Source of the DNA: Plectonema cf. radiosum LEGE 06105
GTDB lineage: Bacteria; Cyanobacteriota; Cyanobacteriia; Cyanobacteriales; Nostocaceae
Assembly: GCF_015207665.1 (NCBI RefSeq)
Contig: NZ_JADEWL010000037.1
Span: forward strand, 1 to 49,903
Direction of reading: 5' to 3'
DNA: 49,903 nt
Shown: positions 10,401 to 17,991 of the stretch, one piece after another
Layout of the letters: every line of letters begins with the position of its first letter
How positions within the stretch are numbered: position 1 is the first letter of the stretch
The notes under the pieces: model-generated
What the model was told of the DNA's origin: nothing
Databases searched by the model: none
The model's input: the letters and a program-made list of their open reading frames with translations, nothing else
Program-made: the position numbers and the translations under genes

Positions 10401-10576
10401 TGACTTAAAGTAGAAGTACTACCAGCATAATCATGACCATGATCATGTTCTTCATCATCGCCATGATTGTGACTTGCTAGCAAATCTTGCAATGAAAACA
10501 GTTTATCTTCTTCTATTGTTGACTGATTATCACTATCTAAATTAGAAAATTTTAAACCCAAGTTATCGCTATTCAT
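7493..10576 (-). CDS. Large metzincin-type metalloprotease with four repeated beta-sandwich modules
   Basis: 1027 residues. After a His/Asp-rich segment (about 35-50) comes a metzincin-type catalytic domain: HEFVHGFGLTD supplies His199, Glu200, His203 and Asp209, matching HExxHxxGxxD with Asp as third zinc ligand, and SLMTP (Met303) is a plausible Met-turn. Four modules of about 145 residues follow (starting near 361, 545, 700 and 880). Each has the pattern SYADQDKTG, QGNSWK, GEIQGIGFD, SGWKSYQIRVGDY and FANDHDV, which resembles non-catalytic carbohydrate-binding beta-sandwich domains; the first three are nearly identical and the fourth has diverged. There is no classical signal peptide, so export by a type I-like route is possible. 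It is probably extracellular and acts on a glycosylated or sheath substrate (inference). Confidence 0.75.
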   Translation of the reverse strand: MNSDNLGLKFSNLDSDNQSTIEEDKLFSLQDLLASHNHGDDEEHDHGHDYAGSTSTLSQNKTFVSASFINPPTSTINVNYHGFSQEAQNAFEYVVNIWEGWIKSDIPMQVNAYWEDLSPYGSGILGAASPYSFTRNFSGATKDNTYYPIALANHLAGKDLNGDKPEIEIYLNSNFSKWYLGTDGNTPTNQYDFTTVVLHEFVHGFGLTDFISYNSGKGSYGNTIFETFVVNGNNQSLSSFPNHSEELGKQLTSNNLFFNGVNATEANGGLYPKLYAPSTWQYGSSVAHLDEKTYPKGHVDSLMTPLFVSGEAIHNPGGITLGILEDLGWDINQVNTAPAETQSTPTQQPVENKSTSEMPTLSFDSLSSYADQDKTGILNISNDGKEFEMQGNSWKKLSINYNITVDTILEFEYNSTVQGEIQGIGFDIDNKLTSTDAKNIFQLAGTQKGWGIPGFEYQTNSGWKSYQIRVGDYISGNFNSLVFANDHDVSNANAHSQYRNLRLYEYGQIPTAETQPTPTQEQPAQTQPQPTPEIPTLSFNSLDSYADQDKTGILNISDDGKEFEMQGNSWKQLSIDYNITVDTILEFEYNSTVQGEIQGIGFDVDNKLTSTDSKNIFQLAGTQKGWGISGFEYQTNSGWKSYQIRVGDYISGQFNYLVFANDHDVSNADAHSQYRNLRLYEYGQIPTAETKPVPEIPRLSFDSLDSYADQDKTGILNISHDGKEFEMQGNSWKKLSIDYNITKETILEFEYNSTIQGEIQGIGFDVDNKLTSTDRKNIFQLAGTEKGWGIPGFEYQTNSGWKSYQIRVGDYMSGQFNYLVFANDHDVRNADAHSQFRNLKLYEYSQYAQAVAQTNNNKLSIAENQENLNSDVVLFVKDSTNNSTLSSYGGLNQDKGTFTISDNRTEVELKGNSWKKLDINNYNVTQNTVLKFEFQSNAQGEIQGIGFDNDDIISGGDAKHLFQVSGTQDWGIEIEDNYTLGSGWKTYEMNVGDYFTGNFNYLTLASDDDISNSVAQSQFRNISLYEM
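8040..9500. repeat. Three near-identical intragenic repeats of about 0.5 kb
   Basis: The DNA coding for protein modules 1-3 repeats in tandem with few differences; for example TTTCCAACCAGAGTTAGTTT occurs at about 8171, 8656 and 9188. Such repeats promote recombination that changes module number. Confidence 0.85.
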
Positions 10577-11215
10577 TTACATCTACTCCAAAAATGAAAG
10601 ATACAAATCCTGATAAATATTTGACGTGACTTAAAAAAATTAATTAGTCAACACGAATTGGTAGCGATATCTAGAAAAAATCGCATGGCTGTTTATGACT
10701 AATTTAAATTAAATTTTTTGTCCGAATTTATATTCAAATAAATCCTAGGAATAATTATTGATTTAAATGGTATCAAAAAAATATTTAACCAAGGAAAAAT
10801 CAATTTCTTATTCAGACGATTAAGGCAATCTTAACCACTTGAATCAGATATTTCTTCAGAACAAGCACTTAATTGAAGCTTAATAGACGAACAGTTAAAA
10901 ACCTAAATTTTAAATAAGTTTTGATGATTTTTTATATTTAATAAGTAAAAAAACCTAATTTCATCGATTTTTAGTTGTATAACTTAAATCATTAAGCATC
11001 AAAACACGATTATTTTAAAAGCTTGAAATCAGCAATTTTAACTTTTACTCAGTGAAATTACTGATTTAAAAACAACTTTATATAGACTATATTTATAATT
11101 ATTTATCTAAAAACAAAGATTTTTTGAAGATAGGGTTTAACTTGTTTTCTAGTATAGAGACGTTGCAGTGCAACGTCTCTACTTGATAAATGGTATTAGC
11201 ATTAACTAACTCAAT
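10577..11215. other. AT-rich spacer, 639 bases
   Basis: This stretch presumably holds the promoter of the minus-strand metalloprotease. Apart from the palindrome at 11156-11180, I see only AT-rich DNA without codon structure. Confidence 0.6.
11156..11180. terminator. 12-1-12 palindrome downstream of the 626-residue gene
   Basis: AGAGACGTTGCA, one G, then TGCAACGTCTCT form a perfect hairpin 36 bases past the end of the minus-strand gene. Such GAGACG...CGTCTC elements are dispersed in cyanobacteria. It may serve as a terminator here. Confidence 0.55.
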
Positions 11216-13096
11216 TTACTTAGCCTCTACCAACTCTTTCCTACTGTAATACTCCAGCTTCTCATAAACCCCAATAATACTTTCACCAACTTCAAAAAAT
11301 AACCCTTTTTCCTCATCCTTAGAAAAATGCAAATTGGGGTATTTCTCTGCAAGTTGAATTGCATTCATTGCTTTCCCTTCCATACCATCGGGTAAAAGCC
11401 CGGTGCAACCGACATAAAATACTAAAGGTGAAATTTTATCTCGGTAAATGTTTTCTAGATATTCATCTAATTTAATTTTTGCTGCGGTTAATGCTGTAAT
11501 TCTTTCTTGTTTTCCTAATTTTGTAATTGTAATGTGAGAATATTCCTTGTTATTAACCTCCTCAACTTTTGCTAAAATACTTGCAACTTTACCGTTATGT
11601 TGAATACCTAAAAAGTCATCAAAAATCGGTTTCATCAATTCATCGACTTTGGTAATTTTCATTCTAGGGGAAAGTAACTTTTGACGAGCGGCTATATTTT
11701 CTCTCAAAGTCATTTCAAAGCTAGGTTTGCTGAAAATTTCCCCAGTTTCGGTATCGTAAACCTCATATCTTCTTTCCAAGAATTTATTTGCTGAATACAG
11801 TTTACCTAAGTTGAGAATATCTTTACTACCAATATCAATTTTATATCTAACTCGCCTATCAATTGTATCGTTAGCTTTCATTTTAGGAAAGTTGAGGTAA
11901 AGATGCTGCGATAAATAATGCGTTTTCAATTCATCCAATTGTTCGGGTACAAAGGTATCAGATTCTTCTTTTAAATGCGCGGAAATAATACTCGCAAGGA
12001 TTTTTATTTCTGCAATTTGAGCGAATAAACCATCAATATTGCTGTATTTACCATCCAATGGTACTAACGGTAAATTTAAATCAATTGTATAGCAACAGCG
12101 AAAATCAAATATCTCATCTGCAATTACACCTTTTTGTTTCAATACATCAAAGGTTTTCTTACTACTAATTTTTACTTTTAGTGATTTTATATTTAACTCA
12201 CCATCACTAACTATTGTATAACTGTTATAACTTTTTAAATCATTAGCTAATAAACCGGCAATTTCAATAATCGGCGTTTTGTCTTCAATTTTGATCAGTT
12301 TTACCTTACGAGTGATAAGCATATTTATCGCCGCAGTATTCCGGTTCATTTCAAAACAACCCATTCTCACATATTCACCATCATCGATATATTCTGTCGT
12401 CAGCCAAGGTTCAACTAAATTACCGTTTATATCTCTACTGCCTCTCAAATTTTTAACGCTTTTGTATTGATAATTATCTCGCAAATCCTTGAGATTAATA
12501 ATAATATGATGACGATGCTCTGACAAAATATTGATTAGTTCTAACAACGAAATTTTCTTGTTTGTTTCCATATGAATAAATTGCGATCTACGGATTTCTT
12601 CAGAATCAAATATTGCTAGCTCAACATCACTTTGAAACTTCAAAAGTTGGGATTTAATCAATGCTTTTCTATGTTTTGCTATGAGATTTTTGTTGCCAGT
12701 ACTCAACAAAACATATTTTGCAAAGTTTAAATTACCTTCTACTAAATTAGCTTTTACGAATGCATAAACTGCTTGATGATTTTGCTCAACGGGTATTTGT
12801 AACTGCGCGTAAGTCTCTTGATTAATCTGCTTATACTTATAAATGATTCCCGTCTCTTCTAGCTGCAAGTCGTCAATTTTTAAGATTCCCGCAGTACATT
12901 CAATTTTCCTTCGACTTTCAGATAGAAAAACTTGATAACTATAATCTATCGCTAAAGATTCTTCGATTTTAGTCGCGGAATTGCTTAATAATTTTAAATT
13001 TTCTAAACTAATTTTATCTACAACATAGTAAGCTTTCTCTTTACCTAAAAAGTTGTAAATAATAAACTTAATTTTGTTTTCAACAGCATTTTTCAT
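11216..13096 (-). CDS. Protein of unknown function, 626 residues
   Basis: I do not recognise this protein. An in-frame ATG at 13132 would add 12 residues, but the ATG at 13096 is preceded by AGGTAGG at good spacing and is preferred. The sequence is Lys/Ile/Glu-rich with no signal peptide, no clear membrane segment and no catalytic motif I can name. A His cluster (SEHRHHIIINL, about residues 192-202), a FRCCYTIDLNLPL segment (about 331-343) and a C-terminal FYVGCTGLLPDG stretch stand out. It seems to be a single cytoplasmic multi-domain protein. It lies alone, with a palindrome after it and a hairpin remnant before it, and its high AT content may indicate accessory DNA. Confidence 0.7.
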   Translation of the reverse strand: MKNAVENKIKFIIYNFLGKEKAYYVVDKISLENLKLLSNSATKIEESLAIDYSYQVFLSESRRKIECTAGILKIDDLQLEETGIIYKYKQINQETYAQLQIPVEQNHQAVYAFVKANLVEGNLNFAKYVLLSTGNKNLIAKHRKALIKSQLLKFQSDVELAIFDSEEIRRSQFIHMETNKKISLLELINILSEHRHHIIINLKDLRDNYQYKSVKNLRGSRDINGNLVEPWLTTEYIDDGEYVRMGCFEMNRNTAAINMLITRKVKLIKIEDKTPIIEIAGLLANDLKSYNSYTIVSDGELNIKSLKVKISSKKTFDVLKQKGVIADEIFDFRCCYTIDLNLPLVPLDGKYSNIDGLFAQIAEIKILASIISAHLKEESDTFVPEQLDELKTHYLSQHLYLNFPKMKANDTIDRRVRYKIDIGSKDILNLGKLYSANKFLERRYEVYDTETGEIFSKPSFEMTLRENIAARQKLLSPRMKITKVDELMKPIFDDFLGIQHNGKVASILAKVEEVNNKEYSHITITKLGKQERITALTAAKIKLDEYLENIYRDKISPLVFYVGCTGLLPDGMEGKAMNAIQLAEKYPNLHFSKDEEKGLFFEVGESIIGVYEKLEYYSRKELVEAK

Positions 13097-13885
13097 CTTT
13101 ATACCTACCTTTAATATCCATAAAATCTTCATTCATCCAAAAGATGACGATTTACTTTGATTAAAAATATTGCTAATAGTATGTGAACTCTAAACTACAG
13201 AAGTCGGATTTTTAGAAATATCTGTAATACCCGACTTCTCACTAACACGAAAAATAAAGGTTTCACAGCATATCCCCTAGGCAAAAACGATTGAAGATTC
13301 CGAGTAGTAGCACTCTGCACGCCGTAGAGGTAAATCTGGATTCAACAAATTACAACGCATCATCGCACATTTGTGACTCCATAGCAGATGATTACATTTG
13401 CGGCGTAAAAATATTATTTATTTGTCGATATCTTTACACCAGCACACCTTGCCAGTTATAAACTCCCCATAGCCCTATAGTACAAATAAACTATGCAGAT
13501 GTCAAGTCATAGGGAAATGTATTTGAGTCCGACTTAATATAACTTTAAATAAACCAAAGATTTGACTTATTAAGTAAATTTACGACTGTCAATTTGGAGA
13601 ATTTAATAATTCATTTTTTTTTGATAACTATATAATTAATTAGCTAATAAAATACTTGCCGATACCTGTCAATACCTTTATTAATTCTTCTACCAAAAGT
13701 ATGATTAATAATTCAAAAAAAACTGTCTAAAGGGTAATTTTTTTTAATTGATTAACTAATAAGTTTGTTCTGAAGATTGATGCAACTATTAGATTTATTG
13801 TTTTATAGTAAATTAGAAAAATTGATAGGGAAGACGTTATTTCATCCCCAATTAATAAAAGTTTCGTAACCTTAGAGGAGATACA
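13097..13885. other. AT-rich spacer with degenerate hairpin copy C
   Basis: Within the non-coding stretch, AGAAGTCGGATTTTT (13199-13213) and CCCGACTTCT (13230-13239) are a decayed copy of the AGAAGTCGGG hairpin. The rest is AT-rich and presumably holds the divergent promoters of the unknown gene and the low-temperature-type gene. No coding pattern is seen. Confidence 0.6.
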
Positions 13886-14245
13886 ATGAATTTTACTCGT
13901 TTTAAATTAACCTCAGTGCGTCCATTGCGTTTTGTCGTTACAGCATTAATGTGTATAATGCTGTTATTGTCCAGCGCACTACCCGCTGCTGCAATTGGTG
14001 CTTCTAAAAGTTCTCCTAACAAAGGAGCAGAGCAGTTAAATGAGATTCAACGAAAAACTGAAGAATTAACTGAAAACAATGCTCCTTCAAACAAAAGAGT
14101 GATTGAAGAATCGAATAAAGGATTGAACGAAGTTCAAGGGGCTGCTAACGCTGAAAATATGAATAATCCATCCAACAGTCAAAGTGCTGTAACTGTAGAA
14201 GACAAAGTAGAGAATTTTCTCGAAAAAATTACAGGTGATAAGTAG
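13886..14245 (+). CDS. Low-temperature-induced-type secreted protein
   Basis: 119 residues with a signal peptide (Arg-rich start, hydrophobic 18-35, ALPAAA cleavage region near 33-38). The mature part is small, polar and probably partly helical or disordered: GAEQLNEIQRKTEEL, then GLNEVQGAANAENMNNPSNSQ and a helix ending EDKVENFLEKI. The GLNEVQGAANAE segment is what I recall from cyanobacterial low-temperature-induced (lti) proteins of unknown biochemical role. A strong ribosome site (AGAGGAG, 13874-13880) precedes the ATG, and a 12-bp terminator follows. Confidence 0.7.
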   Translation: MNFTRFKLTSVRPLRFVVTALMCIMLLLSSALPAAAIGASKSSPNKGAEQLNEIQRKTEELTENNAPSNKRVIEESNKGLNEVQGAANAENMNNPSNSQSAVTVEDKVENFLEKITGDK

Positions 14246-14280
14246 TAATTTAGTTAAATGCTTTAAAACATAAAATATAA

Positions 14281-14321
14281 ATTTTGGTCAAGGGTAGATT
14301 TCTAACTTGACCAAAATTTTT
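14281..14321 (+). terminator. Rho-independent terminator of the low-temperature-type gene
   Basis: ATTTTGGTCAAG (14281-14292) pairs perfectly with CTTGACCAAAAT (14306-14317), followed by a short T-run, 35 bases after the stop codon. Confidence 0.8.
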
Positions 14322-14406
14322 ATCAAAAACAAGTTAATTGATTTTTAATTTTTAATTTCATTTATATTTTTTTAGTGAAAATATTTTACCACCAAAAAAC
14401 TGTTAG

Positions 14407-14440
14407 ACCCGCATTTCTCACAAACAAGAAGCAAGTTGGA
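14407..14440. repeat. 34-bp dispersed repeat, copy 1
   Basis: The sequence starting ACCCGCATTTCTCACAAACA recurs at 23772-23805 and 27084-27117, always intergenic. Here TTTCTCACAA is mirrored by TTGTGAGAAAT near 14486-14497, so this copy keeps an inverted partner. The surrounding spacer 14246-14663 otherwise holds only the terminator and AT-rich DNA. Confidence 0.8.
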
Positions 14441-14663
14441 GTGAGGAGTAGGAAAATCAATCCGTCACTCAACGCTTACCACTTACTTGTGAGAAATTCA
14501 GATAGAGCATCTTCTTTTCGGATGGTTTATTGATTTTGATTTCAAAATTAAATTCACCTATAGATATAAACAATAATTACACCGTAAGAATGGTTAAAAA
14601 GAGTCGGTATTTTTGTATCATAAGGTTTGTAGATCAAAACATAATAAAAATAGGACATTTAAA

Positions 14664-14870
14664 ATGACAGAAGCAAAAGTTCCAAAAACTGATAGCCAAC
14701 CAAATCAAGATGCTGAATTAACAAAAGAAGCTATTAGTGAAGAACAAGAAAAACCTACTAATGTTGATTTTGACAAAGATTATGAAGCATCTCAGCAATA
14801 TAACACTGGGAACATGAGCAAAGATACAGAAGAAGAAGAAGAAGATAACGAAGTTACTCCTTCACTTTAA
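14664..14870 (+). CDS. Small acidic hypothetical protein
   Basis: 68 residues from ATG 14664, preceded by AGGA; an in-frame TTG at 14613 would add 17 residues without a ribosome site. The sequence is hydrophilic and strongly acidic, with Glu runs near the C terminus (KDTEEEEEDNEVTPSL). It has no membrane segment or recognisable motif and is probably disordered and cytoplasmic. A GAGCCTTA/TAAGGCTC hairpin (about 14893-14940) followed by T-rich DNA may terminate it. Its function is unknown. Confidence 0.55.
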   Translation: MTEAKVPKTDSQPNQDAELTKEAISEEQEKPTNVDFDKDYEASQQYNTGNMSKDTEEEEEDNEVTPSL

Positions 14871-14892
14871 TAAAATCGATAATGTTTTATCC

Positions 14893-14953
14893 GAGCCTTA
14901 TTTGGAAACTCTAAAATTATGAGTTAAAGATTAAGGCTCCTAATACTTTTTTA
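14893..14953 (+). terminator. Probable terminator hairpin
   Basis: GAGCCTTA and TAAGGCTC pair across about 30 bases and are followed by CTTTTTTATT. It lies between the converging small acidic gene and the ABC ATPase gene. Confidence 0.5.
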
Positions 14954-14991
14954 TTATTGTCGATTATTTAAACTCAAAAGATAAACGGATA

Positions 14992-15768
14992 TCAAATCGC
15001 TCTCAAAGGACAAATTTGCTTACCAACAGGAGTATCGATCACGACTGTTTCTAAGCCAAAAACTTCTCGAATATTTTCTGGATTTATCACGGTATCGGTA
15101 TCTCCATCAACCCAAATTTCACCGTTTAATAGCATTGCTAAACGATTGCTGTATCTAGCTGCTAAATTCAATTCATGCAATACGGTGATAATTGTTAATT
15201 CTTGTTCTAAATTTAATTTTTTTAGCAATTCTAATAATTGTAATTGATAACGTAAATCTAAATATGTAGTCGGTTCATCTAATAATAAAACTTGGGGATT
15301 TTGAGCTAAAGCTAAAGCTAAAAAAGCTCTTTGCCGCTCTCCACCCGATAATCGCTCTACCGGACGATTTTTAAATTTTTCAATTCCAACCGCATCAATT
15401 GCTGACTCTACTTTATCCCTATCTTGAGCATCTAATTCCCATTGCCACCAATTTTGATGGGGATTACGTCCCAAACCTACTAATTGATAAACAGTTAAAC
15501 CCGTAGGAACGATTTGCTGTTGCGGTAATAATGCCATTTTTTGCGCTACTTCTATGGCACTTTGATGATGAATTGCTTTACCATCTAACAATATTCTTCC
15601 TTTTTGTGGTACCAGTATTCTACTAATAAGCTTGAGCAAAGTTGATTTACCAGAACCATTTGCACCTACTAAACTCAACCACTCACCACGAGCAATATCA
15701 AAATTTATATTACGAACAATTGCTTTTTTAGAATAACCACCAGTCAGATTATTAACATTTAGTGACAT
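14992..15768 (-). CDS. ABC transporter ATPase, FecE/HmuV type (heme or iron complex)
   Basis: 258 residues; energises import of iron complexes, heme or cobalamin through the adjacent permease. Walker A GANGSGKST (about 34-42), signature LSGGERQRA (about 139-147), Walker [13 protein letters not shown] (about 160-171) and the H-loop VLHE are all present. The C-terminal part (FGLETVVIDTPVGKQICPL) is typical of the FecE/BtuD subfamily. It lies 47 bases downstream of the permease gene, so the two are cotranscribed. The cognate receptor and binding protein are probably the heme-type receptor and lipoprotein on the other strand at 19.8-23.3 kb. Confidence 0.92.
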   Translation of the reverse strand: MSLNVNNLTGGYSKKAIVRNINFDIARGEWLSLVGANGSGKSTLLKLISRILVPQKGRILLDGKAIHHQSAIEVAQKMALLPQQQIVPTGLTVYQLVGLGRNPHQNWWQWELDAQDRDKVESAIDAVGIEKFKNRPVERLSGGERQRAFLALALAQNPQVLLLDEPTTYLDLRYQLQLLELLKKLNLEQELTIITVLHELNLAARYSNRLAMLLNGEIWVDGDTDTVINPENIREVFGLETVVIDTPVGKQICPLRAI

Positions 15769-15815
15769 AATATTTATTGCTTAAAATCAAAAACGGCTTT
15801 GTTCACTGATAACTG

Positions 15816-16826
15816 TCAACTGTTGATTGTTCCAGAACCACGATACAATAACCAAATAAATAGAGGAGAACCGAGTAAAGCTGTCACCGCACCTACAGGT
15901 AACTCTACTGCTCCCAGACGAGACAGTAAATCTGCAAAGGTTAGCAACCATGCACCCCCCAAAGCTGAAAGTGGTAAACACAAACGATAATCGTTACCTA
16001 CAAGCAAGCGTACTCCATGGGGAACTACTAAACCGACAAAACCAATTAATCCAGCGATACTCACCGCACCCGCCGCTAAAAGTGTCGCCACTGCACCAAT
16101 TAAAATCCGACTACGTACTAACGATACTCCCAAACCTACTGCTAAATCATCTCCTAAAGCCAGTACATTTACCCATCGTGCTAACAAACATCCTGAAATT
16201 AATGCTATCAACATATAGGGAGCAGCCATTTTCACTTCACTCCAACCGCGTCCGTTCAAACTACCGATTAGCCAATTTAATGCTTGCTGTACCCTACCAT
16301 CCTCCGCTAAGAGTAACAATGTACTTTGAAGCGCACCTAACAACGAACTAACCGCAACTCCTCCTAGTATTAATTTTTCAACCCTAATTCCTCCTTGTCC
16401 CCGACCCAGAAAAATCACTATAATCGCAGTTAATATCGCTCCAGCCCATGCTGCAAGAGGAATCCATGCCGTCCATATTTGCAAAACAATCATCGCGATC
16501 GCAACTAATCCCGCACCCGCAGAAATACCAAGAATAAATGGGTCTGCGAGTGAATTTCGCAACATTCCCTGTAATAATGCACCAGACATCCCTAAAGCTG
16601 CACCTACTAACATAGAGGCAAGAATGCGCGGCATTCGCAAATCCCAAAGAATTGTTTGTTTAAGAGGATCGCCTTTATGTAATAATGCTTGCCAAATATC
16701 TGATAAACTCATCGCAACTGCACCTTGAGATATCGATAGCGCTAAAGTTAGAATTAGGGCAATACTTAATATTGCAACAGCTAAAATTAAGCGACTATTA
16801 ATTATATTTTGATTAGCTTTATGCAT
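15816..16826 (-). CDS. ABC transporter permease, FecCD family
   Basis: 336 residues with about ten transmembrane helices. Family signatures are LWDLRMPRILASMLVGAALG (about 60-79), GALLQGMLRNSLADPFILG with the conserved NPLADP-like loop (Ser replaces Pro), and the coupling region AGLIGFVGLVVPHGVRLL (about 259-276) that contacts the ATPase. It forms the inner-membrane channel for an iron complex, heme or cobalamin. It is followed by the ATPase gene. Upstream, at 16881, begins one arm of an inverted repeat that may have separated this pair from its receptor and binding protein. Confidence 0.93.
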   Translation of the reverse strand: MHKANQNIINSRLILAVAILSIALILTLALSISQGAVAMSLSDIWQALLHKGDPLKQTILWDLRMPRILASMLVGAALGMSGALLQGMLRNSLADPFILGISAGAGLVAIAMIVLQIWTAWIPLAAWAGAILTAIIVIFLGRGQGGIRVEKLILGGVAVSSLLGALQSTLLLLAEDGRVQQALNWLIGSLNGRGWSEVKMAAPYMLIALISGCLLARWVNVLALGDDLAVGLGVSLVRSRILIGAVATLLAAGAVSIAGLIGFVGLVVPHGVRLLVGNDYRLCLPLSALGGAWLLTFADLLSRLGAVELPVGAVTALLGSPLFIWLLYRGSGTINS

Positions 16827-16880
16827 TTTGTTTAATTCTATTATATGGGAGTCTTATTTGAATTTTGTATAAAAGACTAA

Positions 16881-16964
16881 TACCGTTTCTGTATGAATAT
16901 GCACGCTCACCACCTCCGGTGAGCTTTGCTTGTATAGCGCCAGGATGAGCGTCTGAGGCTATAC
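16881..16964 (+). repeat. 85-bp inverted repeat, left arm
   Basis: Starts TACCGTTTCTGTATGAATAT and ends GAGGCTATACT. The reverse complement occurs with few changes at 23443-23527. The pair encloses feoA-like, rhodopsin, receptor and binding-protein genes. Part of it (GGTGARCTTTGCTTGTATAGC) also occurs at 40120-40140. Confidence 0.88.
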
Positions 16965-17085
16965 TTTAAATTAATTTCCACAATTTCCACCAAGGACGAT
17001 AATTAATATTATTAGCTTTAGTTTTTAGTTCAAAATCAAAACAATTAATTGCTTAGCGCATATTATATATAATCAATATTTATCA

Positions 17086-17460
17086 CTAATTTTTATCACT
17101 ATTTTTTCTCACTAATATACTCTTAGCCATATCTTTACCCAAACCTATAGGTTGATTTTGCAAAACAATAATGACAGAACCAGTGGTAGTACGACTGATT
17201 ATCTGAATTTCTGCCCCAGGAATTAAGCCCATATTTCGCAAATCTTCAGCACAATCTATAGAAAGTAGTTCTACAATTGAGACAATATCACCCGCTCTAG
17301 CCTCAGAAAGAGGAATAATATCATCAGAATCTAAAAAATCTGACAAGTTAGAATTCTGATTCAATTCGCCAGTCGAATTTCCACAAAAAAATTTAAATCT
17401 GTCCCATTGTTCAGATTCTGATTTTTCCGGACTATTATCTAAATTCTCATCACTCTGCAA
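17086..17460 (-). CDS. feoA: FeoA-domain protein
   Basis: 124 residues. The C-terminal half (about 52-120) is a FeoA/SH3-like fold: LSEARAGDIVSIVEL, then LRNMGLIPGAEIQII and the glycine-rich PIGLGKDMAKSILV. FeoA is a small cytoplasmic partner of the FeoB ferrous-iron channel. The first 50 residues are an acidic, Ser/Asn-rich extension that most FeoA proteins lack. No intact feoB follows; only a FeoB-like GTPase remnant is seen far away at about 45.1 kb. Here it lies between the heme/iron ABC genes and the rhodopsin, which suggests iron regulation, but its partner is unclear. Confidence 0.82.
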   Translation of the reverse strand: MQSDENLDNSPEKSESEQWDRFKFFCGNSTGELNQNSNLSDFLDSDDIIPLSEARAGDIVSIVELLSIDCAEDLRNMGLIPGAEIQIISRTTTGSVIIVLQNQPIGLGKDMAKSILVRKNSDKN

Positions 17461-17653
17461 AACATACCCCCTTATTAATAAAATATATTAATAATCACTT
17501 GAATCATCATCTGAATTTACCATTCCTCTAATAACTTATCACTAATAATTCTCAATTTGTAGTAATTAAATCACTAATCATGAAATAATACTCTAAAGAA
17601 TATCCATTATTTTCCTTGAATACAAATAGAAGTAAGTATTGAATATTACAATC

Positions 17654-17777
17654 AGGGCTTACGCAATTGTCACAATATCCGGTTGGTGCGTGACACTAAA
17701 AACCTTATTACTACGTTCAAACTTGATCAAAGTGTCACAGCACCCTACAAGAAAAATGTGCCGGTTGCGTAAGTCCT
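17654..17777. mobile_element. MITE-like element, 124 bp, with 13-bp terminal inverted repeats
   Basis: AGGGCTTACGCAA (17654-17666) and TTGCGTAAGTCCT (17765-17777) are inverted repeats with one mismatch. A second nested pair, GGTGCGTGACACT and AGTGTCACAGCACC, extends the fold. No coding capacity and no clear target duplication is visible. CTTACGCAA-ended elements are common small non-autonomous repeats in cyanobacteria. Confidence 0.72.
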
Positions 17778-17858
17778 AACAATTAATTATTTGTTTCACA
17801 GGTTAGAAACTGTTGCTTATTTACACCCAATCTAAAAAACATTATTACCAAAGCTTAA

Positions 17859-17914
17859 CAACCCTAGAATCAGTTACAGTATTGTCAATAATCTGCAACT
17901 GACTTCCAGGGTTG
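17859..17914 (-). terminator. Long imperfect hairpin downstream of the rhodopsin gene
   Basis: CAACCCTAGAATCAGTTACAG (17859-17879) folds against CTGCAACTGACTTCCAGGGTTG (17893-17914) with few mismatches and a 13-base loop. It lies about 80 bases past the rhodopsin stop codon and may terminate it. Confidence 0.5.
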
Positions 17915-17991
17915 AATTCCATGTTAAATAGGAATTGTTCTTGGTAATTCTACATTAGTATCTAACTAAGCCAACAGCCTAGAATAAATTA

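Larger units (their letters stand above)
17461..17991. other. Non-coding spacer with a MITE-like element and a long hairpin
   Basis: 531 bases without a gene. It contains the 124-bp inverted-repeat element at 17654-17777 and the imperfect long hairpin at 17859-17914. The remainder is AT-rich DNA and the promoter side of the FeoA gene. Confidence 0.65.

Noticed and set aside
15950-16351. 133-codon frame antisense to the FecCD permease
   Set aside because: The opposite strand encodes a clear permease through this whole stretch; the antisense product has no family pattern.
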